A stretch of DNA of 5,018 bases from Tissierellaceae bacterium. Its GTDB lineage: Bacteria; Bacillota; Clostridia; Tissierellales; Tissierellaceae. The position numbers and the translations under genes are program-made. The notes under the pieces are model-generated. The model saw only the letters and a program-made list of their open reading frames with translations. It searched no databases and was not told where the DNA came from. How positions within the stretch are numbered: the stretch's first letter is position 1; each line of letters opens with the position of its first letter. The DNA is taken from the NCBI GenBank assembly GCA_029264075.1, contig JARICQ010000041.1, positions 1 through 5,018 of the forward strand, read 5' to 3'. Positions 1 through 5,018 of this stretch are shown here, piece after piece.

Positions 1-71
1 CAGAAGTTAAGCATCTTAACGCCGATGGTACTTGGATGGCAACGTCCTGGGAGAGTAGGAAGTCGCTAGGC
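1..71 (+). rRNA. rrf: 5S ribosomal RNA, 3' part
   Basis: The window opens inside a 5S rRNA. The stretch CAGAAGTTAAGC, then CGCCGATGGTAC, then GGGAGAGTAGG and the closing GTCGCTAGGC are the familiar bacterial 5S landmarks (helix III region, loop E and helix IV region, and the 3' strand of helix I). About 45 bases at the 5' end lie outside the window, judging from the usual length near 117 nt. The 3' end at 71 is estimated from the family pattern and could be off by one or two bases. No tRNA gene follows; a terminator begins immediately, so this is the end of an rRNA operon. Confidence 0.95.
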
Positions 72-73
72 TC

Positions 74-121
74 AAAAAAAGGCTCTATTACGATTAATTC
101 GTAGTAGGGCTTTTTTGTTTT
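74..121 (+). terminator. Intrinsic terminator of the rRNA operon
   Basis: A 12-bp stem pairs 82-93 with 99-110 around a TTAAT loop, with two G-U pairs. It is flanked by an A run (74-80) and a T run (111-116, then TTTTTT again after one G). The A and T runs can extend the stem. It lies directly behind the 5S gene, as expected for the end of an rrn operon, and could also work weakly in the reverse direction. Confidence 0.92.
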
Positions 122-147
122 TTGTAAATAAGCTTGTCTTCAATTAG

Positions 148-176
148 TTGTATTAATCCCATAATTAATATATAAT
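148..176 (+). promoter_or_regulatory. Candidate sigma-A promoter for the radical SAM gene
   Basis: TTGTAT (148-153) lies 17 bases ahead of a perfect TATAAT (171-176). Transcription would begin near 183, giving a leader of about 145 nt before the gene at 329. The spacing is ideal, but the region is so AT-rich that a chance match is possible. It sits after the rRNA terminator, where a new promoter is needed. Confidence 0.5.
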
Positions 177-182
177 ATAATA

Positions 183-314
183 GCCTACTATATTATATAT
201 ATCGATAAGATAGAGTTTGAGAACAAAATATTGCCATATGATTTTATAGAGACTGCAAAGTATTTCTTTAGTGCAGGAAATAAATGGACAGAATATGGGT
301 ATTATGATATTTAA
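183..314 (+). pseudogene. Possible decayed gene end (short frame without a start codon)
   Basis: The frame ending at TAA 312-314 is open back to about 160 and has no ATG or GTG start. Its only alternative start, an in-frame TTG at 231, has no ribosome binding site. The last 28 or so residues read like ordinary protein (LPYDFIETAKYFF, then NKWTEYGYYDI), unlike the AT-rich noise before them. It may be the C-terminal remnant of a lost gene, or merely the leader of the downstream transcript. I do not recognise the family. The left boundary is arbitrary because the upstream part is low-complexity A/T. Confidence 0.25.
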
Positions 315-328
315 GAGGATGTGATTTT

Positions 329-1198
329 ATGAAATATGAAGGTTCACTTTATAGACCACCTAGTGAGGCATATAGCTTAATAGTTCAGGCAACCATAGGA
401 TGTACTCACAATGGATGCACCTTTTGTTCTATGTATAAGGACAAGGTATTTCGTGTAAGGCCGACAGAAGAGATAATAGAAGATCTAAGAATAGGAAGAA
501 AAAAGTATGGATATGTGGATAGGATTTTCATTGCAGATGGAGATGCTCTCGCCATAAAAAACAAAGAATTGGAAAAGATTCTCGCATATATAAAAGAAAA
601 CTTTCCTAAATGTAAAAGAGTAGGAATATATGGTTCTCCCAAGGCCATAATATCTAAATCTCATGGTGAGCTTTTGAGATTAAAAGAACTTGGACTTGGT
701 ATAATATATCTTGGAGTGGAAACAGGATCAGAATATATTTTACAAAGGATAAATAAGGGAGTTACAAGAAAAGAAATGATATTAGCTGGCAAAAAAGTAG
801 TCAATAGTGGAATAAAACTCTCAATTACCCTTATATCAGGTATTGGTGGAAGAGAAGATTCATATGAACATGCTAGAGAATCAGCTAAAATAATTAATGA
901 AATAAATCCAGATTACCTTGGACTTTTGACCCTAATGGTTCAGGAAAATACACCCTTATATGAAGATGTCAGGGATGGAAAATTTGAGATATTATCTCCA
1001 AAAGAAGTATTATTTGAGACAAGAGAAATGGTAGAGAATATAAATGTTGAAAATTGCATATTTAGAAGCAACCACTCTTCAAACTATGTTTCTCTAAGGG
1101 GTACTTTACCAAAGGACAAGGAAAAAATATTGGGACAGATAGATGCTGGACTTAAGACTTCAGGCTTAGAAGATAAAGATATATATAGAAGACTTTGA
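329..1198 (+). CDS. Stand-alone radical SAM protein, CX4CX2C type
   Basis: A 289-residue radical SAM enzyme, expected to bind one [4Fe-4S] cluster and cleave S-adenosylmethionine to start radical chemistry in the cytosol. Its substrate is unknown. The protein opens with RPPSEA (9-14). The cluster cysteines are C25, C30 and C33 in GCTHNGCTFCSMY, a CX4CX2C spacing instead of the usual CX3CX2C. Further marks are ADGDAL (69-74), GVETGSE (129-135), FRSNHSSNY (245-253) and LRGTLPKDK (257-264). I recognise this combination from a widespread, mostly uncharacterised family annotated within COG1032. No cobalamin-binding domain or extra C-terminal cluster domain is visible, and the length looks complete. 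The start is supported by GAGGA (315-319), nine bases before ATG. It appears monocistronic, with its own candidate promoter and a terminator at its stop codon. Membership of the radical SAM superfamily is secure; function is not. Confidence 0.93.
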   Translation: MKYEGSLYRPPSEAYSLIVQATIGCTHNGCTFCSMYKDKVFRVRPTEEIIEDLRIGRKKYGYVDRIFIADGDALAIKNKELEKILAYIKENFPKCKRVGIYGSPKAIISKSHGELLRLKELGLGIIYLGVETGSEYILQRINKGVTRKEMILAGKKVVNSGIKLSITLISGIGGREDSYEHARESAKIINEINPDYLGLLTLMVQENTPLYEDVRDGKFEILSPKEVLFETREMVENINVENCIFRSNHSSNYVSLRGTLPKDKEKILGQIDAGLKTSGLEDKDIYRRL

Positions 1199-1214
1199 TT
1201 AGTCTTCTTTTTTT
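1187..1214 (+). terminator. Intrinsic terminator overlapping the radical SAM stop codon
   Basis: AGAAGACT (1187-1194) pairs perfectly with AGTCTTCT (1201-1208) around a six-base loop, TTGATT, and a run of T follows through 1214. The TGA stop codon (1196-1198) sits in the loop, so the 5' arm is coding sequence. The stem is short and only moderately GC-rich, so termination may be partial. Confidence 0.8.
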
Positions 1215-1222
1215 GTAGCAAA

Positions 1223-1251
1223 TAGACAAAATGCAAAATAAGATGTAGAAT
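1223..1251 (+). promoter_or_regulatory. Candidate sigma-A promoter for the flavoprotein-dehydrogenase unit
   Basis: TAGACA (1223-1228) and TAGAAT (1246-1251) each differ from consensus by one base and are separated by exactly 17 bases. The site lies between the preceding terminator and the ribosome binding site at 1273. Transcription would start near 1258, giving a leader of about 30 nt. Confidence 0.6.
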
Positions 1252-1286
1252 AGAAGTTGAGAGAAATCTGATAAAGGAGTTTTTTT

Positions 1287-2516
1287 ATGGAGAAGAAGAT
1301 AATAGTAATAGGAGCTGGAGCTTCAGGAATGATGGCTGCTATATCTGCTAATTTAAACGGCGCAGATGTTATATTACTTGAGAGAAATGACAGGCTAGGA
1401 AAGAAATTACTTGCAACAGGAAATGGAAGATGCAATTATACAAACAAAAATCTAAGCATAAATAATTATCATGGAAAAAATCCTAAGTTTGCCTATAGTG
1501 GATTATCTCAGTTTAATGTGGATACTACTATAGATTTTTTGGAGACAATGGGGATAACTCCTTCGCTTCTAGATAATGGTAAGATCTTTCCACTTTCATA
1601 TCAAAGCTCAAGCATGGTGGATGTTCTTAGATATGAAATAGAAAACAAGGATATAGAATTAATTAAAGATGCCTATGTATCTGAAATAGAAAAAAATAAA
1701 AATAAGTTTAAAGTGAGCTTAAAGGATAAGAGGAGCTTTGAAGGAGATAGGGTTATAGTTGCAACAGGAGGGATGGCGCTTCCAAATAGTGGGTCTGATG
1801 GAAATGGATATGACTTATGTGAAAGGCTGGGACATTCAATTATAGATGTTTTTCCAGGGCTAGTTCAATTAAAACTCGCTGGAGGTCATTTCAAATCGCT
1901 AGATGGAACTAAATTTGTTGGAAGAGCAGAGCTATTTGTAGATAGTAAAATGATCTTAGATGATACTGGAGATATACTATTTACTTCTTACGGAATTTCA
2001 GGACCACCAATATTAAACCTCAGTAGACAAGCTATCTACAATTTAAATAGAGAAAGGAAAGTAGAAGTTAAGGTCTCTATCATACATCATATGGACATAG
2101 AAAAGTTATATGAATATCTCTTTTATAGGTTTAGCTTGATGGGAGAGAAGACGGTAGCGCAAGCATTGATAGGATTTATAAATAAGAAACTAATAATTCC
2201 AGTCCTTAAAGAGGCCAATATTTATAGGGATAAAAAATCAGCAGATCTTTCCAGAGAGGAAGTAAGAAGATTAGCAAAAGTATTAAATTCATGGGACTTC
2301 CAAGTAATTGGCAGTCAACCTTGGGCAAATGCTCAGATAACAGCTGGTGGAGTAAATACAGATGAAGTTGACAGCAAGACAATGGAGTCTAAAATAGTAA
2401 AAGGCCTGTATATAGTTGGAGAAATATTAGATATAGATGGAGATTGCGGAGGATACAATTTACAATGGGCATGGTCTTCTGGATACATAGCAGGAGAAAA
2501 GGCTGCTTTAAATTGA
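1287..2516 (+). CDS. HI0933/YhiN-type FAD flavoprotein (RdsA/BaiN family)
   Basis: A complete 409-residue cytosolic flavoprotein with an N-terminal FAD-binding Rossmann fold: GAGASG (9-14) in the dinucleotide-binding motif and an acidic E32 at the end of the second strand. The family block ATGNGRCNYTN (43-53) follows, then VIVATGGMALPNSG in the middle. The C-terminal FAD-contacting block is GLYIVGEILDIDGDCGGYN followed by LQWAWSSG. This pattern and length fit the HI0933 family (PF03486, TIGR00275). Known members include E. coli YhiN, renamed RdsA, which makes dihydrouridine at position 2449 of 23S rRNA, and BaiN, proposed to act on bile-acid intermediates. Automated names such as aminoacetone oxidase are weakly founded. 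For a single clostridial copy, the rRNA role is my preferred inference, not something the sequence proves. A strong ribosome binding site, AAAGGAG (1273-1279), lies seven bases before ATG. The next gene begins 18 bases after the stop, so the two are probably co-transcribed. Confidence 0.92.
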   Translation: MEKKIIVIGAGASGMMAAISANLNGADVILLERNDRLGKKLLATGNGRCNYTNKNLSINNYHGKNPKFAYSGLSQFNVDTTIDFLETMGITPSLLDNGKIFPLSYQSSSMVDVLRYEIENKDIELIKDAYVSEIEKNKNKFKVSLKDKRSFEGDRVIVATGGMALPNSGSDGNGYDLCERLGHSIIDVFPGLVQLKLAGGHFKSLDGTKFVGRAELFVDSKMILDDTGDILFTSYGISGPPILNLSRQAIYNLNRERKVEVKVSIIHHMDIEKLYEYLFYRFSLMGEKTVAQALIGFINKKLIIPVLKEANIYRDKKSADLSREEVRRLAKVLNSWDFQVIGSQPWANAQITAGGVNTDEVDSKTMESKIVKGLYIVGEILDIDGDCGGYNLQWAWSSGYIAGEKAALN

Positions 2517-2524
2517 AAAAAAGT

Positions 2525-2528
2525 GGGG
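2525..2528 (+). promoter_or_regulatory. Weak ribosome binding site that decides the start at 2535
   Basis: GGGG, six bases before ATG 2535, is the only plausible Shine-Dalgarno match, using one G-U pair. A GTG at 2523 in the same frame overlaps this site but is preceded only by A-rich sequence, so it is unlikely to be the start. Confidence 0.5.
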
Positions 2529-2534
2529 TTGGAA

Positions 2535-3815
2535 ATGTTAAAGAAATTACTTGAACTTGAAGAGAAAAGACAAAATATAAAAGTATCGCTAATAGGTGCT
2601 GGTTTGATGGGAAAGGGTCTGGTTAGTCAAATGACCCTAGTTAAGGGGATGACACCTTCACTTGTGGCAAGTCACAAAATAACTGATGCAATAGAGGCCT
2701 ATAGCTTGGCAGGAATTTCCAAGGATGATATAGTAATAGGGAATAGCTTAGGCGATATAAATAAGGCTATGGAGAGAGGAAAATATGTAGTTACAGATAA
2801 TGCCGATTGGGCAACACGTGCAAATTTAATAGATGTGGCAGTAGATGCTACAGGAGTTCCAAATACAGGTGCAAGGATAGCAAAGGATGCTATAGAAAAT
2901 AAAAAGCATGTTGTAATGCTAAATATAGAGTCTGATGTAGTTGTGGGACCAATATTAAATAAAATGGCTGAAAAGGCTGGGGTAGTTTATACAGGAACAG
3001 CTGGAGATGAACCAGGTGCAGTAAAGGAAATATTTGACTTTGCAGTAACTACAGGATTTGAAGTGTTGGCTATAGGTAAGGGTAAAAACAACCCTATAGA
3101 CTACAATGCTACTCCAGATAGCGTGAGGGAAAGAGCACTTAAATCAAAGCTCAAAGCTCTCAGGCTCTGTTCCTTTGTAGATGGCACCAATACTATGGTT
3201 GAAATGGCTTCTATGGCCAATGCTACAGGCTTTGTACCCGATATAAGGGGAGGGCATGGTCCTACTACAGATGTAGATGATCTTCCAAAAAAATATAGTT
3301 TGAAAAACCAAGGTGGCATACTAGACAAATATAAAATAGTAGACTATGCCCACGGTATAGCACCTGGAGTATTTGTAATAGTTACCACATCACTTCCTCA
3401 GGTGCATCATGAGATGGAGTTTCTAAAGATGGGACCTGGTCCAAACTATGTATTATATAGGCCCTATCACCTAACTAGTTTAGAAACACCTATATCAATA
3501 GCCAAGGCCCATATATACGGTGAGCCTACCATTGCGCCAAAGTATGAAAAGCCAGTAGCTGAAGTAATTGCCAGGGCAAAGATAGACTTAAAGACTGGCC
3601 AGACCTTAGATGGAATAGGAGAATATACTGTACTTGGAAGCATAGATACCTACCAAAGAGCAAAAGAAGAAAACCTAGTCCCTATTGGACTTATAGATAA
3701 AAAAACAAAAGTAAAAAAAGACATCAAGAAAGGTCAGTTTATTAGCCATGATATGATAGAATTAGATAGGACTACAGACATCTACAAGCTTAGAAAAGAA
3801 CAAGAAAAACTTTAA
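2535..3815 (+). CDS. NAD(P)-dependent dehydrogenase with C-terminal SAF domain (COG4091, homoserine dehydrogenase-like)
   Basis: A 426-residue protein if it starts at ATG 2535, or 430 from GTG 2523. The ATG form begins MLKKLLELEEK, which matches how relatives start, and it has the better-placed ribosome binding site. A Rossmann fold with GAGLMG (21-26) binds NAD(P). VDATGVPNTGA lies later in the nucleotide domain. The middle domain contains TAGDEPGAVKEIFDF and AIGKGKNNPID, resembling the catalytic domain of homoserine dehydrogenase, then GGHGPTTDVDDLP. The last 80 or so residues (from about IARAKIDLKTGQTLDG to KKGQFISHDMI) look like a SAF domain, a fold found in antifreeze-like proteins, FlgA and altronate dehydratase. 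This architecture defines COG4091, predicted homoserine dehydrogenases whose true substrate is generally unproven. No threonine-pathway or sugar-acid genes are nearby to hint at a substrate. It is probably translated from the same message as the upstream flavoprotein. No terminator is evident downstream. Confidence 0.87.
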   Translation: MLKKLLELEEKRQNIKVSLIGAGLMGKGLVSQMTLVKGMTPSLVASHKITDAIEAYSLAGISKDDIVIGNSLGDINKAMERGKYVVTDNADWATRANLIDVAVDATGVPNTGARIAKDAIENKKHVVMLNIESDVVVGPILNKMAEKAGVVYTGTAGDEPGAVKEIFDFAVTTGFEVLAIGKGKNNPIDYNATPDSVRERALKSKLKALRLCSFVDGTNTMVEMASMANATGFVPDIRGGHGPTTDVDDLPKKYSLKNQGGILDKYKIVDYAHGIAPGVFVIVTTSLPQVHHEMEFLKMGPGPNYVLYRPYHLTSLETPISIAKAHIYGEPTIAPKYEKPVAEVIARAKIDLKTGQTLDGIGEYTVLGSIDTYQRAKEENLVPIGLIDKKTKVKKDIKKGQFISHDMIELDRTTDIYKLRKEQEKL

Positions 3816-3829
3816 AAGACTAAAATTGC

Positions 3830-3858
3830 TTGACAAACAATCTTAAATAAAGTATATT
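3830..3858 (+). promoter_or_regulatory. Sigma-A promoter of the ileS T-box transcript
   Basis: A perfect TTGACA (3830-3835) and TATATT (3853-3858, one mismatch) are separated by the optimal 17 bases. Transcription would start near 3865, just ahead of the T-box leader. It begins 15 bases after the preceding stop codon and is the strongest promoter in the window. Confidence 0.88.
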
Positions 3859-4053
3859 AATAGACAAGTGAAAATCTATGCGTTGACGAGGACAGTAGCA
3901 AAATAATTTTATTTTAGAGAGATAATCATTTGGTGGAAGATTATTATAAAATGTTTTGTGAATATCACCTCTTAGCATGGCATCTGAATCTAGTAAGATG
4001 TTAGGTGGAGGCCTTAGACTCATTAAGTGGCAAAAATATATTTGTTTTTGCAA

Positions 4054-4087
4054 TTTTGGGTGGTACCGCGGAAAATTCGTCCCTAAG
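4054..4087 (+). promoter_or_regulatory. T-box antiterminator
   Basis: GGG (4058-4060) pairs with CCC (4081-4083), and TTT (4054-4056) can extend to AAG (4085-4087) past a T-T mismatch. The seven-base bulge TGGTACC (4061-4067) binds the tRNA 3' end. The upper helix pairs GCG (4068-4070) with CGT (4078-4080) around a seven-base loop. Its 3' arm overlaps the 5' arm of the terminator, so the two folds exclude each other. Confidence 0.85.
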
Positions 4088-4113
4088 TCTTAGACTTAGG
4101 GATTTGTTATTTT
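4080..4113 (+). terminator. T-box intrinsic terminator (regulated)
   Basis: TCCCTAAGTC (4080-4089) pairs perfectly with GACTTAGGGA (4093-4102) around a TTA loop, followed by an interrupted T tract (4103-4113). It shares 4080-4087 with the antiterminator and is the default fold when tRNA-Ile is charged. Confidence 0.93.
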
Positions 4114-4120
4114 AAAAAAG

Positions 4121-4126
4121 AAAGGA
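4121..4126 (+). promoter_or_regulatory. Ribosome binding site for the TTG start of ileS
   Basis: AAAGGA lies eight bases before TTG 4135. No in-frame ATG occurs until codon 61, beyond the catalytic signature, and there is no better start upstream. This site therefore fixes the start at TTG. Confidence 0.8.
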
Positions 4127-4134
4127 TTGATAAA

Positions 4135-5018
4135 TTGAAAAAGTTTGAAGCACTATCAAATGAAGCTGTAAAGGATAGGGAGAAAAAACTTAGTGAATAT
4201 TGGAATGAAATAGATCTACTTCACAAGTCAGTAGAAACTAGAGATGAAGATAATCCATTTGTATTTTATGAGGGTCCTCCAACAGCCAATGGAAAGCCAG
4301 GTATACATCATGTAATGGCAAGGACTCTAAAAGATCTTACCTGTAGATACAAGACCATGCAGGGCTACCAAGTAAAGAGAAAGGCAGGCTGGGATACACA
4401 TGGCCTACCTGTAGAGATTGAAGTAGAGAAGAAACTAGATTTAAAAAACAAACAGGATATTGAAAAGTTCGGCCTAGAAAAGTTCAATGAGGAGTGTAGA
4501 AAGTCAGTATTCAAATATGAGAAGCTATGGAGAGACATGACAGAGAGAATGGCCTATATGATAGACCTAGACAACCCATATGTAACTCTTGACAATGACT
4601 ATATCGAATCAGTTTGGTGGATACTAGATAAGTTCCACAAGGAAGGTCTAATATATGAGGGCCACAAAATACTTCCCTACTGCTCAAGATGTGGGACAGG
4701 ACTTGCGACCCATGAGGTGGCACAGGGCTATGAGGAAATAACATCAGAAACTGTGACGGTTAAGTTTAAACTTAAGGACAAGGACGAGTATTTTCTAGCA
4801 TGGACAACTACTCCTTGGACACTTCCTTCAAATGTATGCTTGACAGTTAATCCAGATGTAGATTATATAAAGGTAAAGCAAGAAGGGGAGATATATTATC
4901 TGGCCAAGGGACTTGCAGATCAAGTTCTAGAAGGCGATTATGAAATACTTGAAGAGATGAAGGGTAGGGAACTGGAATATATAGAGTATGAACAGTTAAT
5001 TCCATTTATAGATGTAGA
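4135..5018 (+). CDS. ileS: Isoleucyl-tRNA synthetase, N-terminal part (type 2-like, GIHH motif)
   Basis: A class I aminoacyl-tRNA synthetase that charges tRNA-Ile with isoleucine in the cytosol. Only the first 294 codons of an enzyme usually a little over 1,000 residues long fall in the window. It starts at TTG with MKKFEALSNE. The substrate-binding block FYEGPPTANG (44-53) is followed by KPGIHHVMAR, where residues 56-59 read GIHH in the position of the usual HxGH signature. KAGWDTHGLPVE (83-94) is a hallmark of the IleRS/ValRS/LeuRS group. YCSRCGTGLATHE carries C183 and C186. WTTTPWTLPSN (223-233) begins the CP1 editing domain that hydrolyses Val-tRNA-Ile. The ATC specifier of the T-box directly upstream independently confirms the isoleucine specificity. 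The overall sequence resembles the clostridial and Bacteroidetes type 2 form. The KMSKS loop, anticodon-binding domain and C-terminus lie beyond the window, so type 2 status cannot be completed from here. Confidence 0.96.
   Translation, partial: MKKFEALSNEAVKDREKKLSEYWNEIDLLHKSVETRDEDNPFVFYEGPPTANGKPGIHHVMARTLKDLTCRYKTMQGYQVKRKAGWDTHGLPVEIEVEKKLDLKNKQDIEKFGLEKFNEECRKSVFKYEKLWRDMTERMAYMIDLDNPYVTLDNDYIESVWWILDKFHKEGLIYEGHKILPYCSRCGTGLATHEVAQGYEEITSETVTVKFKLKDKDEYFLAWTTTPWTLPSNVCLTVNPDVDYIKVKQEGEIYYLAKGLADQVLEGDYEILEEMKGRELEYIEYEQLIPFIDV

Larger units (their letters stand above)
3865..4113 (+). ncRNA. T-box leader, tRNA-Ile responsive
   Basis: A full T-box riboswitch that lets uncharged tRNA-Ile promote read-through into ileS. 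The base of Stem I pairs ATGC 3878-3881 with GCAT 3975-3978, and GAGG 3888-3891 with CCTC 3968-3971. The specifier loop has AGTA (3894-3897) opposite GAA (3960-3962), with specifier codon ATC (3964-3966, isoleucine) followed by the usual A. The upper stem pairs CAAAA/ATTTTAT (3899-3912) with ATAAAAT/TTTTG (3946-3958). AGAGAG (3916-3921) and GGTGGAAG (3932-3939) are the conserved distal motifs. Stem II pairs CATCT 3981-3985 with AGATG 3996-4000 and holds GAA/AGTA. The segment 4001-4027 should form the Stem IIA/B pseudoknot, which I did not resolve. Stem III pairs GCAAAAA 4030-4036 with TTTTTGC 4045-4051. The T-box core GGGTGGTACCGCGG (4058-4071) contains TGGT (4061-4064), matching an ACCA tRNA end, as expected for tRNA-Ile. 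The 5' limit is inferred from the promoter. Confidence 0.96.

Noticed and set aside
406..648. Minus-strand reading frame of 80 codons inside the radical SAM gene
   Set aside because: It lies wholly opposite a well-supported gene, has no recognisable domain, and is a shadow of that gene's codon pattern.
1199..1435. Minus-strand frame of 78 codons over the terminator and the flavoprotein start
   Set aside because: It runs opposite the FAD-binding region and through a terminator, and its sequence is low-complexity and hydrophobic without family marks.
2523..2525. GTG as the start of the SAF-domain dehydrogenase
   Set aside because: No ribosome binding site precedes it, and it overlaps the GGGG that best serves ATG 2535; the four extra residues are not expected in the family.
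3101..3328. Minus-strand frame of 75 codons within the dehydrogenase gene
   Set aside because: It is an antisense shadow of conserved coding sequence, with no domain.
3816..3850. Possible hairpin behind the dehydrogenase gene (ATTG with CAAT, AAGA with TCTT)
   Set aside because: The arms are short and uneven and no T run follows, so it does not qualify as an intrinsic terminator.
3820..4053. Minus-strand frame of 77 codons across the promoter and T-box leader
   Set aside because: The region is fully explained by the sigma-A promoter and the T-box RNA; the antisense frame has no protein-like features.
4052..4077. AATTTT/AAAATT pairing around the T-box core as the antiterminator helix
   Set aside because: The established T-box antiterminator fold pairs GGG with the downstream CCC and bulges TGGTACC; that fold fits and competes with the terminator, while this pairing would not.
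4511..4744. Minus-strand frame of 77 codons inside ileS
   Set aside because: It lies opposite conserved synthetase sequence and resembles no protein.
1..5018. A new multi-gene system, mobile element, CRISPR array or defence island
   Set aside because: No direct repeats, transposase, integrase, attachment site or nuclease is visible; the genes fall into separate transcription units with housekeeping character.

Overview
The window is 5 kb of AT-rich DNA, apparently from a low-GC Firmicute of the class Clostridia. Four things suggest this: T-box control of ileS, A/T-ending codons, strong purine-rich ribosome binding sites, and a clostridial-style IleRS sequence. A finer placement (for example Tissierellales or Peptostreptococcales) would be a guess. 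All genes lie on the + strand.

Layout. Positions 1-71 are the 3' part of a 5S rRNA, closing an rRNA operon. It is followed at once by a strong intrinsic terminator (74-121). The next 200 bases hold a candidate promoter and a short reading frame that may be a decayed gene end. Next comes a stand-alone radical SAM protein (329-1198) of the 'RPPSEA / GC-x4-C-x2-C' type, whose own terminator hairpin contains the stop codon. A second promoter appears to drive a two-gene unit: an HI0933/YhiN-type flavoprotein (1287-2516; the family includes the rRNA dihydrouridine synthase RdsA and BaiN) and a COG4091-type NAD(P)-dependent dehydrogenase with a C-terminal SAF domain (2535-3815). No terminator is visible after the latter.

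The last part is a textbook tRNA-Ile-responsive T-box unit. It has a near-consensus promoter (3830-3858), Stem I with an ATC specifier, Stem II, Stem III, an antiterminator and a mutually exclusive terminator. It precedes ileS, which starts at a TTG codon (4135) and runs off the window end. The visible 294 residues carry the swapped active-site signature GIHH in place of HxGH, a mark of type 2 IleRS variants linked with very strong mupirocin resistance.

How the genes work together. The rRNA, the putative rRNA-modifying flavoprotein and IleRS share a loose translation theme, but each unit has its own promoter. There is no sign of a phage, transposon, CRISPR array or defence system. I do not see an undescribed multi-gene system here. 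The items most worth following are the GIHH IleRS, the unusual cysteine spacing of the radical SAM protein, and the uncharacterised SAF-domain dehydrogenase.
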